This document shows positions 1 to 6,069 of a stretch of 7,038 bases of DNA, piece by piece. Numbering within the stretch: the stretch's first letter is position 1; each line of letters begins with the position of its first letter. The notes beneath the pieces were generated by a model that had not been told where the DNA came from, made no database searches, and saw only the letters and a program-made list of their open reading frames with translations. The stretch is from Glaciecola sp034112105. GTDB lineage: Bacteria; Pseudomonadota; Gammaproteobacteria; Enterobacterales; Alteromonadaceae. The position numbers and the translations under genes were made by a program. The stretch spans positions 1-7,038 of the forward strand of contig JAWUVZ010000019.1 of assembly GCA_034112105.1 (NCBI GenBank), written 5' to 3'.

Positions 1-462
1 TTTTATATGATAAGCCAATACCGATGAAAAATGCAGATGCTCATTATTCGAAATAAAATCGACGCCGCGGGGCACTGAGAAGACAAAATCGTCAGAAAAC
101 AAAGCAGCAAACTCAGTTGAATTACTTAGTTCTACTTGCCATGGCAGGCCAGGAAATTTATCGAGGTGACGCTGTGTGCCATACAATTTTGCGTGTGGAT
201 AATAAGAATGTGTCTTTGCGACATGCAAAGTATGGAAGGGGTGCAAGTTAATAATCGCTTCAATGTCGGCTCCATTGTTAGTGAGAGCATCGACTTGCTG
301 TTTAATATCATCTTGAAAAGTATAAGCATCTAGCAATACAAATTTGCCATTGCCGCGCTTTACCAAAGAAGCTTGTGTACCAATATTCAACAAACCGAAA
401 ACTCTAAACTCGCCGCGAATATTCCAAAAATCATCAGAAATTTTAATTATTTTGTCAGTCAT
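1..462 (-). CDS. Metallo-beta-lactamase-fold-like hypothetical protein, N-terminal part (cut by window edge)
   Basis: The reading frame is open from an ATG at 460-462 to the left edge, giving 154 residues with no stop, so the C-terminus is missing. The N-terminal part (about residues 12-46) reads like the opening beta strands of the metallo-beta-lactamase fold, ending in VLLDAYTF after a G-N-G turn. The segment where this fold normally carries HxHxDH instead reads NLHPFHTLHV, with His74, His77 and His80 spaced HxxHxxH. The canonical Asp-His pair is absent, so metal binding, if any, must differ. This resembles DUF4336-type or other divergent MBL-like proteins, and I cannot name a substrate. 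The start has no clear Shine-Dalgarno sequence; an ATG slightly upstream is out of frame and hits a stop after six codons. The gene lies downstream of the patatin gene on the same strand with a gap of about 100 bases. The fold call is moderate; the function is unknown. Confidence 0.6.
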   Translation of the reverse strand, partial: MTDKIIKISDDFWNIRGEFRVFGLLNIGTQASLVKRGNGKFVLLDAYTFQDDIKQQVDALTNNGADIEAIINLHPFHTLHVAKTHSYYPHAKLYGTQRHLDKFPGLPWQVELSNSTEFAALFSDDFVFSVPRGVDFISNNEHLHFSSVLAYHIK

Positions 463-540
463 ATTTGTCAACCATAAAAAATGCATCGTATATATCTTGC
501 AATAAATTCAACCGAACACCAATCAAAATTAAATGCTCCG
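463..540 (-). promoter_or_regulatory. Short intergenic leader upstream of the MBL-like gene
   Basis: This AT-rich gap of about 80 bases precedes the MBL-like gene. On the minus strand it contains a TATATA-type -10-like hexamer around 489-494, but I see no convincing -35 at 16-18 bases and no clear ribosome binding site before the ATG. It may hold its own promoter, or the gene may be read through from the patatin gene. The site call is tentative. Confidence 0.25.
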
Positions 541-567
541 AAGGTAAGTGAACTTTAAACTTACCCT
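541..567 (-). terminator. Weak hairpin just after the patatin stop codon
   Basis: A perfect 7-bp inverted repeat, GGTAAGT (543-549) and ACTTACC (559-565), is separated by 9 bases and lies directly after the patatin stop codon. On the minus-strand transcript it can be extended by a G-U and an A-U pair at the base. No U-run follows; the next bases are TTCGGAGC and then an AT-rich stretch. It is therefore at best a weak or factor-assisted terminator, or an RNA 3'-end stabiliser, between the patatin and the MBL-like gene. Confidence 0.35.
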
Positions 568-2038
568 AGCTATTCACAACTTTTAATTCATGATGTCTGC
601 CAAGTATTAACGCTTCTCTTTCTTTTAGAAGTTTTAAATATTTTCGCAGTGTTGTACTTATAATAGTATTTCGTTCAATTAAATCTATTTGCGGCCAAGT
701 GGTGCGCTCTCCATGTTTAAATAACTCGTCCAAACTTTGCTTGCTTGGGTTAGACCCGATATGAAGAAAATTGGCTAATGTGGGCTCAGGCAAAATATTA
801 ATATCCCCCACATACTGCTGATCAATAATGGAACGGATTTTATGAATGCCCAATTTAGTCGCTCTATTGCTAATGGCACTTTCAAGCATATCAAAGGCAT
901 AAATGCTATTGATTTTGGCAAGCTTGGCCGCGTGGCGTAAGCTCAAACCCAGAAAGCCAGAAGTATCGCGCTTGTCACGAGCCCGAAATAATGTGGATAT
1001 AGGGTTAGTTTGGCTGACGATACTATGGTTAACGCCATATAACCGAGCTAAGCGCTTAAAAGGTAAGTCAGCCATGATTGAGCCGTCAGCGAAGCGACGA
1101 TTCGGAATGTAGGGAACAATATCACCGGCCTGATCTTTAGCTTTTAATTGAACCGCAGAAAAGACAATTGGAATAGCACAAGATGCCCTAACGGCTTGAG
1201 AGATAATCGCATTCGGCGACGTTTTAGCGTTTAAAAGCCGCGAATTCTGGTGTAAGTCAGCGGGTGACACAGTAATAGTCACATGCCTGCCAGTTTTTTT
1301 ATAGGCTTCTTCAAAGGTGGTCACATCAAATAATTCAATTAATGCATTTTCAAGATTAGTGCTATCAAACAGGCTGTTTTTACTAAAACCATTCCATAGA
1401 CGCCATTCACGAAATTTTGCGTAAATAACATCGGGCGTGAGAATATGCTTTAATTCATTGTTAGTCCTCGTTCCCACTAAAGCCGCAATGATAGCTCCAG
1501 CGCTTGCACCGGATATAACTTCAGGTAGCAAGTCATGTTCGACAAGACATCTAATTACACCACCGTGAAAGAAACCCAAACCCGCCCCTCCACTCAACAT
1601 CAAACAACTACTTCCAAAGGCATGGGCGGTTTCATCAAAAAACGATAACTTTTCATAAAAATCGATTTCATTTTCGTCTGCCTGATAAATAAAATCCAAA
1701 GACTCGCAAACTTGCTTGATAAACTCTTCGATTAAATGCTTAGTGCCAATTTTTGCATGGCAATTGAGTGAAGAAGCGGCAATATTGCCCAAGTTACCAT
1801 GCAGACCCTCATGCAAAATGTACATCAAAGCTGTTGCGTCATTGCTTGATTTTGCTTGTTTTATCCGTCGTACGCGTTTGCGAATTTCTCGGTAATCATA
1901 ATCTTTGCAGGCATCTTTGGCCTTCCATTCTGAAGCGCCAGATAATTCATCATGTGCATGTGCAGCGTCCTTATAGTCGGCATAACATTCAGCGGTTTTC
2001 ATGATGTTCTCTAGTTCAGAAAGTCTTTTATTTGCCAT
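566..2038 (-). CDS. Patatin-like phospholipase / triacylglycerol lipase with N-terminal DUF3336 region
   Basis: This 490-residue protein is a serine hydrolase of the patatin family. Residues 149-155 (SGGAGLG) form the glycine-rich oxyanion loop. GASAG at 177-181 is the GxSxG nucleophile elbow with Ser179 as the likely nucleophile. DGS at 318-320 supplies the Asp318 of the Ser-Asp dyad. Residues 1 to about 135 are a polar, helical region matching DUF3336, which precedes the patatin domain in yeast Tgl3/4/5 and plant SDP1 storage-lipid lipases. Known family members hydrolyse triacylglycerol or phospholipid acyl esters. There is no signal peptide, so a cytoplasmic or lipid-surface location is expected, not secretion like ExoU/PlpD-type enzymes. 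The start ATG has a weak purine stretch (AAAGAGAG) about 8 bases upstream. It is divergent from the DUF445 gene across a 173-base control region. Storage-lipid breakdown is inferred from the DUF3336 architecture and the nearby WS/DGAT gene. Confidence 0.9.
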   Translation of the reverse strand: MANKRLSELENIMKTAECYADYKDAAHAHDELSGASEWKAKDACKDYDYREIRKRVRRIKQAKSSNDATALMYILHEGLHGNLGNIAASSLNCHAKIGTKHLIEEFIKQVCESLDFIYQADENEIDFYEKLSFFDETAHAFGSSCLMLSGGAGLGFFHGGVIRCLVEHDLLPEVISGASAGAIIAALVGTRTNNELKHILTPDVIYAKFREWRLWNGFSKNSLFDSTNLENALIELFDVTTFEEAYKKTGRHVTITVSPADLHQNSRLLNAKTSPNAIISQAVRASCAIPIVFSAVQLKAKDQAGDIVPYIPNRRFADGSIMADLPFKRLARLYGVNHSIVSQTNPISTLFRARDKRDTSGFLGLSLRHAAKLAKINSIYAFDMLESAISNRATKLGIHKIRSIIDQQYVGDINILPEPTLANFLHIGSNPSKQSLDELFKHGERTTWPQIDLIERNTIISTTLRKYLKLLKEREALILGRHHELKVVNS

Positions 2039-2085
2039 GTTGTAGCTCTCTTTCTACTACTAATACGTAAATTTAATCGTAAATA

Positions 2086-2113
2086 ATTAGAATAAGCTAC
2101 CTAAATTAAACAA
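2086..2113 (-). promoter_or_regulatory. Candidate sigma-70-type promoter for the patatin gene
   Basis: On the minus strand TTGTTT (2113-2108) and TCTAAT (2091-2086) are separated by 16 bases. The -10 matches TATAAT at 5 of 6 positions and the -35 has the TTG core. Transcription would start near 2079, leaving a leader of about 40 bases before the ATG at 2038. The region is AT-rich, so chance matches are likely. Confidence 0.35.
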
Positions 2114-2131
2114 TATGTGTTTTTTATATTG

Positions 2132-2168
2132 ACCATCCTGATTCCGATGGTAGCCTAATACCTACCAT
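2132..2168. promoter_or_regulatory. Three alternating ACCAT half-sites, possible operator
   Basis: Three copies of one short word occur in alternating orientation with identical 8-base gaps: ACCATC at 2132-2137, GATGGTAG at 2146-2153 (its inverse), and CTACCAT at 2162-2168. The first and second form a 6-bp perfect inverted repeat; the second and third form a 7-bp perfect inverted repeat. The array lies between the two divergent genes, upstream of a TATAAA -10-like hexamer at 2189-2194 and overlapping a TTGACC -35-like hexamer at 2129-2134. This suits a dimeric regulator binding in two overlapping registers. If the region is transcribed, it would instead allow two mutually exclusive hairpins. 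The regulator is unknown. Confidence 0.45.
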
Positions 2169-2188
2169 ATCGTCCCACCAATGATATA

Positions 2189-2194
2189 TATAAA
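2189..2194 (+). promoter_or_regulatory. Candidate -10 element of the DUF445 gene
   Basis: TATAAA within an alternating TA run matches the -10 consensus at 5 of 6 positions, but no good -35 lies 16-18 bases upstream (that position reads CATATC). Initiation here would give a leader of only about 10 bases with no Shine-Dalgarno sequence. An activator bound at the half-site array just upstream could compensate for the missing -35. The alternative start point would use TTGACC at 2129-2134, whose properly spaced -10 is poor. Confidence 0.25.
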
Positions 2195-2211
2195 CGGCGC
2201 AAAACTATTTT

Positions 2212-3426
2212 ATGGATTTTGTTTTTAACTCTGCAACTCTCAGCTTATTGTCTATACCGCTAATCAGTGCGCTTGTCGGTTGGTGTACCAATTTCCTTGC
2301 GCTTAAAATGATGTTTTATCCTATTGAGTTCGTCGGCATAAAACCAATGTGGGGCTGGCAGGGATTAATTCCAGCAAAGCGCCAAGATATGGCGGAAATT
2401 GCAGTGGAATTGGTGTTGGGTAAATTACTTAGCGTGCAAGAACTGGCTTCTCGAATTGATTCTAAAGAACTCACCTTAGCTATCGACCGCCGCTTAAAAC
2501 AAGTTTTGAAAAAAATAGTTAACGACGTGATGCGTGAATGTGCACCTCAGCTCTGGGCTTCCTTACCAGTACAAGGCAAAAACCTCGTATATGCGCGGAT
2601 AGAAGCAGATATACCGAATGTTGTTAACAATATGGTTAATGATTTTCAACACAATGTTGAAGAAATTGTTGATATTAAAGAATTAGTAGTTAAAAAGCTT
2701 GTTGAAACCCCAGAACTCATCAACGAAATATTTCTCAAGTCGGGTGAAAAAGAATACCCGTTTATCGAGCGTTCCGGCTTTTGGTTTGGCTTGCTGTTTG
2801 GTCTGCCAACAATGTTTGTTTGGATATATCTGCCACATTGGTGGGTTTTGCCTTTGGGTGGTTTAATTGTGGGCTACTTAACAAATTGGATCGCATTAAA
2901 AATAATTTTTGAACCCAAGCGACCAATAAAATTTATCGGTTTTACTATTCAGGGAATGTTTTTAAAGCGTCAACATGAAGTATCGCGCGTCTATTCAGAT
3001 ATTATAGAAGCGAAATTAATGACATCAAAAAATCTGATAGAGTTCGCCCTGCATGGTTCTGGATCAGCTCAGTTCTTAGAACTAATGGAACTACACGTTA
3101 ATGATGCTATTGAACGTTATATTGCTTTTGCGCAACCTTATTTTGCTTTGGGAGTTGGCTCTGAGTCCTATTACAAAATGAAAGAACTCGCGAGCAAACG
3201 CATTTTTGAGGATTCTGAAAAATATTTGCCTTATGCCTTTGAATACACCGACAAGGCTTTACGTATTGGTGATGACTTGTGTGAGCGTATGAGAGCGTTA
3301 AGTCCTGAGGAGTTCGAAGGAGTGCTACGCCCAGCATATGAAGCCGACGAGTGGAAGCTTATTCTTACAGGCGCCCTATTAGGTATGGGAGCAGGTTTTA
3401 TGCAACTATATTTGGTCTTTATGTAG
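2212..3426 (+). CDS. DUF445 family inner-membrane protein
   Basis: This 404-residue protein belongs to the DUF445 family (relatives of E. coli YjiN and B. subtilis YheB), whose biochemical role is not established. A membrane segment lies at about residues 8-30, a hydrophobic pair at about 189-208 and 211-229, and another segment at the extreme C-terminus (about 383-404). The 150-residue stretch between the first and second segments is helical and polar, with the family-typical DIKELVVKKLVETPEL at about 154-169. A clear internal duplication is visible: GWCTNFLALKMMFYP at residue 23 and GYLTNWIALKIIFEP at residue 221, each followed after some 20 residues by a K-R-Q motif (PAKRQDM, LKRQHEV). The ATG at 2212 keeps the first membrane segment intact but has no visible Shine-Dalgarno sequence. 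The gene stands alone, divergent from the patatin gene and ended by a terminator. A link to lipid metabolism is only positional. Confidence 0.85.
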   Translation: MDFVFNSATLSLLSIPLISALVGWCTNFLALKMMFYPIEFVGIKPMWGWQGLIPAKRQDMAEIAVELVLGKLLSVQELASRIDSKELTLAIDRRLKQVLKKIVNDVMRECAPQLWASLPVQGKNLVYARIEADIPNVVNNMVNDFQHNVEEIVDIKELVVKKLVETPELINEIFLKSGEKEYPFIERSGFWFGLLFGLPTMFVWIYLPHWWVLPLGGLIVGYLTNWIALKIIFEPKRPIKFIGFTIQGMFLKRQHEVSRVYSDIIEAKLMTSKNLIEFALHGSGSAQFLELMELHVNDAIERYIAFAQPYFALGVGSESYYKMKELASKRIFEDSEKYLPYAFEYTDKALRIGDDLCERMRALSPEEFEGVLRPAYEADEWKLILTGALLGMGAGFMQLYLVFM

Positions 3427-3482
3427 AAAAAGCCGCGCCACAACACAGTGAATTCTCACACCCATCATTCCACAACAAGTAA

Positions 3483-3514
3483 GGCCCTACGATTGAAAAC
3501 TAGGGTCGTTTTTT
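3483..3514 (+). terminator. Rho-independent terminator after the DUF445 gene
   Basis: The stem GGCCCTA (3483-3489) pairs with TAGGGTC (3501-3507), giving 7 bp with one G-U, around an 11-base loop. It is followed by a G and six T residues (3509-3514). It sits about 57 bases after the stop of the DUF445 gene, in the convergent gap before the ParA gene. The opposite strand lacks a T-run after the stem, so it probably works mainly for rightward transcription. Confidence 0.75.
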
Positions 3515-3522
3515 CGCACTTT

Positions 3523-4299
3523 CTATGTAATTTTGTCATGATTTAATAAATTAAAAATCGCTACCAGTGATAACGTCAACTTATGCTTTGGCACAAGTGT
3601 AATGAGTGGTTTTTTTGCTTGATGTGATTCACGCATTTTCACCGATTGACTAATGTATTCAGATAATACTGGGTAGCCTTCTTCAATTAATTCATCAATA
3701 ATTTGTTTTGGCAAATTAGCATTCGCCATAAATTGGTTCGCTATAATGCCTTCTATTTCTAATTTTGGATTGTGATCTTCTCTAATTTCGGCAATTTTTT
3801 GTTGCAGGCTATATAAGCCCTGTCGAGCAAAATCGTCACAATCAATCGGAATTAGGCAACGGTCGGCAGCAATTAATGCTGACAAGCTATAGAAGTTCAA
3901 AGCGGGCGCTGTATCAATATAAATGTGATCGAATTCCTCACTCAACGATTCAAGCGCTTCGCGCAGCTTGTATATTTTATGCCGACTATGCAATTCGCTT
4001 TCTAGCTCGGCTAAACCGTGTGAGCCCGGAATAATATACAAATTGTGCATTTTTGTGGCTTGGCAAAATTCAATGGCAGGTCGGCGGCGCAGGTGAAAAG
4101 TGATGGTTTGTTCAAAGAGGTCGGCAATAGTGCTTTGTGCTGGCGCATCCAGTGCATCCAAATATGCTGTACTATTGCACTGCGTGTCTAAATCCAAAAT
4201 CAAGGTGCGATAGCCTTGACTGGCTGAGATGGCCGCTAAATTGACGGTTAGGCTAGATTTTCCAACACCTCCTTTTTTATTAAACAATACTCTTATCAC
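3523..4299 (-). CDS. Orphan ParA/MinD-superfamily ATPase
   Basis: This 258-residue protein is a deviant Walker-A P-loop ATPase. KGGVGKS at residues 9-15 holds the signature Lys9 and catalytic Lys14. The A' region is LDLDTQCN with Asp36 and Asp38; it replaces the usual DLDPQGN, so Pro and Gly become Thr and Cys. The Walker B strand HIYIDTAPAL is at 125-134 with Asp129. There is no N-terminal helix-turn-helix domain, so it is the short ParA type seen in chromosomal cargo-positioning systems and some small plasmid systems. ParA proteins dimerise on ATP, bind DNA nonspecifically and move partner-bound cargo over the nucleoid. No parB-like gene, centromere-like iterons or replication gene is seen nearby. 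The start is GTG (4299-4297): an in-frame TAG lies about 20 bases upstream and the P-loop begins only nine residues in, as usual. AAAGG precedes it very closely. It is divergent from the WS/DGAT gene. Cargo is unknown. Confidence 0.9.
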   Translation of the reverse strand: MIRVLFNKKGGVGKSSLTVNLAAISASQGYRTLILDLDTQCNSTAYLDALDAPAQSTIADLFEQTITFHLRRRPAIEFCQATKMHNLYIIPGSHGLAELESELHSRHKIYKLREALESLSEEFDHIYIDTAPALNFYSLSALIAADRCLIPIDCDDFARQGLYSLQQKIAEIREDHNPKLEIEGIIANQFMANANLPKQIIDELIEEGYPVLSEYISQSVKMRESHQAKKPLITLVPKHKLTLSLVAIFNLLNHDKIT

Positions 4300-4397
4300 G
4301 CCTTTACTCTCTGGTAGCTATATTTTCAGTTGATTGTAATATGGAATGATACTACTCTGAATGCAAACAATTAGATCAAATTTAAAAGGGATTACTC
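4300..4397. promoter_or_regulatory. Shared divergent control region of the ParA and WS/DGAT genes
   Basis: This AT-rich gap of 98 bases separates the two divergent GTG starts, so both promoters must lie here or inside the opposing genes. A rightward TTGATT (4330-4335) is a fair -35, but its properly spaced -10 (TACTCT, 4353-4358) is weak. AAAAGGG at 4384-4390 with a 7-base spacer is a convincing ribosome binding site for the WS/DGAT gene and fixes its GTG start. TGGTAGC at 4312-4318 repeats a word from the half-site array upstream of the DUF445 gene, possibly by chance. Confidence 0.5.
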
Positions 4398-5879
4398 GTG
4401 ACCAAAAAGATTTCCTTTCTAGACAAGATGTTCTGGATTACTGAGTCTCAAGCGAACCCTAAACACGTTGCCGCATTGCAACTTTTAGAAATTCCAAAAA
4501 ATTCACCACACGATTATGTGGATCAACTTTTTACTGAATTGCAGAACTTTTCCAAAGCAGTGTCTCCCTTTGATTGCAGAGTCAGTAGCTTTTTAGGTTT
4601 TCCTATTAAATTGACACCGATTGAACAGATAAATATAGATTATCATGTGCAGATACACGAGCTTGATGATACTAACAACAAACCAGACTTGCATAAATTT
4701 GTCGCTAAATTACATGAAACGATGTTAGAGAGAGACAAACCACTTTGGCAATATCATTTAATTAAAGACAAAACAAAACATCAATTCGCAATTTACATAA
4801 AAGTGCACCATATGTGCGGCGACGGTGCATCCCTTATTCGTTTGTTTCAAAAGGGCTATTCAGAGCAAAATGATAGCGAAGGTTTTGTGCCTGTTTGGGC
4901 TTCTGTTCAGGTGCCTAAAGCGCGCACAAAAATTAACATTTTTAAGCGGGTATTGACGGGATTATGGGGCCTCATTATTGCGGTAAAAGACCTTATTTGG
5001 GTTGTGTTTCGTTTATTACTGAAGCTTCTCAGAGTCAATCAGGACTATATGCCAGTTCCATTTTCAGGCACAAAAACGATACTTACAGGCCAAGTCAAGA
5101 AGGGGCGGGTAGTATCTACTTTAGATCTAGAATTTGCCAGAGTGACAACACTGAGTAAACGCCTGCGAGCCTCGGCAAATGAAATTATGTTGTGTGTATT
5201 TGATATTGGTGTGCATCGTTTTTTAAAAGATTTTGGCCATACTTGTGATAAAGCGCTGTATACCAATATGCCAATCAATCTGCGTAAACCTGGGGAAACT
5301 ACCGCAGGTAACCAAATCGCTATTGTGCCTGTTGAATTAGCCTTCGGCGAAAAAGACCCTTACCTAAGATTACGTCAAATTATTGAAAATCATCGGGTCG
5401 TTAAAAAGGCGGCGAGAGTTTCCCATCCGGCTGCTTTTAGTTATTACACGCTACTAATACAATCGTTTTCAACGCTTTTTGAAGTATTGCATATTTCTGA
5501 TTGGTTTAGGCCTATTGGCAATATTCTTATTTCTAACATGCCTGGCCCACCAAATACATTGTATTTTAAAGATGCTAAATTGCTCTCTATCTACCCGATT
5601 TCAACGATGACGCCAGGTGGCGGTGTCAATATTACCATGGTCACATACAATGGCATTGCCCAAATTGGCCTGGTGTCTTGCGATACTAAAATTGCCAGTT
5701 TAGACCAGATGGCACTGTACTTTCAGGAAGCATTCGATATGTTAGAAAGTTGTGTGGATGACTCATCCCTCACTATTGACAATATTGGTGTACAAGTGTC
5801 TGAGGACCCTAATATTACCGTTGAAATGGAAAAGATTAATCATACTCAGCAAGGCACCTATGAATGCTCAGAACAATAG
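4398..5879 (+). CDS. Wax ester synthase / diacylglycerol acyltransferase (WS/DGAT)
   Basis: This 493-residue enzyme belongs to the bifunctional WS/DGAT family (relatives of Acinetobacter AtfA and Marinobacter WS1/WS2). The family joins acyl-CoA to long-chain alcohols or diacylglycerol, making wax esters or triacylglycerol at the membrane face and on lipid inclusions. The N-terminus (FLDKMFWITES...KHVAALQLLEI) is typical. PLW is at 115-117. The catalytic HHMCGDG at 137-143 fits HHxxxDG with His138 as general base and Asp142. Residues about 183-212 form the usual hydrophobic, membrane-associating linker. SNMPGPPNTLYF at 379-390 and NITMVTYNG at 411-419 are the conserved C-terminal domain motifs. 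Unusually, the family ND motif reads Asn261-Glu262. The length is close to that of relatives, with a polar tail after residue 455. The start is GTG with AAAAGGG seven bases upstream. It is divergent from the ParA gene and convergent with the SCCPDH-like gene. Wax ester versus triacylglycerol preference cannot be read from sequence. Confidence 0.95.
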   Translation: MTKKISFLDKMFWITESQANPKHVAALQLLEIPKNSPHDYVDQLFTELQNFSKAVSPFDCRVSSFLGFPIKLTPIEQINIDYHVQIHELDDTNNKPDLHKFVAKLHETMLERDKPLWQYHLIKDKTKHQFAIYIKVHHMCGDGASLIRLFQKGYSEQNDSEGFVPVWASVQVPKARTKINIFKRVLTGLWGLIIAVKDLIWVVFRLLLKLLRVNQDYMPVPFSGTKTILTGQVKKGRVVSTLDLEFARVTTLSKRLRASANEIMLCVFDIGVHRFLKDFGHTCDKALYTNMPINLRKPGETTAGNQIAIVPVELAFGEKDPYLRLRQIIENHRVVKKAARVSHPAAFSYYTLLIQSFSTLFEVLHISDWFRPIGNILISNMPGPPNTLYFKDAKLLSIYPISTMTPGGGVNITMVTYNGIAQIGLVSCDTKIASLDQMALYFQEAFDMLESCVDDSSLTIDNIGVQVSEDPNITVEMEKINHTQQGTYECSEQ

Positions 5880-6069
5880 AATCCAGGTCCTTACCGCTTC
5901 TAAGCACTTGGTTGGCAATTTTCGCACACAGGCATACAATCAAGCGCTTACTAAGGAATGAAATTGACTGATAATAGCAAACGCAGGTGCGGTAGACCCT
6001 ATATCGAGAAATATCAGAACTTTGATGTGTCTCAATGCGGTCTCAGTATGCAAGGCAGTTAACTCAAAA
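5880..6069. other. Convergent intergenic gap without a strong terminator
   Basis: This 190-base stretch separates the ends of the WS/DGAT and SCCPDH-like genes. I find no GC-rich hairpin followed by a T-run on either strand. The best structure for the acyltransferase transcript is a 6-bp stem, CCAGGT (5883-5888) with ACTTGG (5906-5911), including one G-U and a 17-base loop, with only TTGGCAATTTTC after it. Termination may be Rho-dependent, or the transcripts may overlap at their 3' ends. Apart from the doubtful small ORF at 5958, I see nothing else. Confidence 0.5.
5958..6062 (+). CDS. Doubtful 34-residue ORF in the convergent gap
   Basis: An ATG at 5958 opens 34 codons ending in TAA at 6060-6062, just short of the end of the convergent SCCPDH-like gene. 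The peptide is polar (start MKLTDNSKRRCGRPY) with two cysteines and no membrane segment. AAGGA directly abuts the ATG, leaving no proper Shine-Dalgarno spacing, and an ORF of this size is easily random. It is recorded because it fills most of an otherwise empty gap. I recognise no family. Confidence 0.12.
   Translation: MKLTDNSKRRCGRPYIEKYQNFDVSQCGLSMQGS

Noticed and set aside
136..333. Open frame on the plus strand and another on the minus strand overlapping the left gene
   Set aside because: Both are shadows of the MBL-like gene, which is open in a different frame from 462 to the window edge and has a protein-like composition.
3523..4299. Plasmid or phage partition locus
   Set aside because: Only a ParA is present. 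There is no parB, no iterons, no replication or phage gene, and the flanking genes are ordinary chromosomal metabolism.
5883..5911. Terminator after the WS/DGAT gene
   Set aside because: The stem is only 6 bp with a G-U pair and a 17-base loop, and no proper T-run follows.
5752..5961. 69-codon plus-strand frame overlapping the end of the WS/DGAT gene and extending into the gap
   Set aside because: Most of it lies inside the acyltransferase in another frame, with no ribosome site and no recognisable features.
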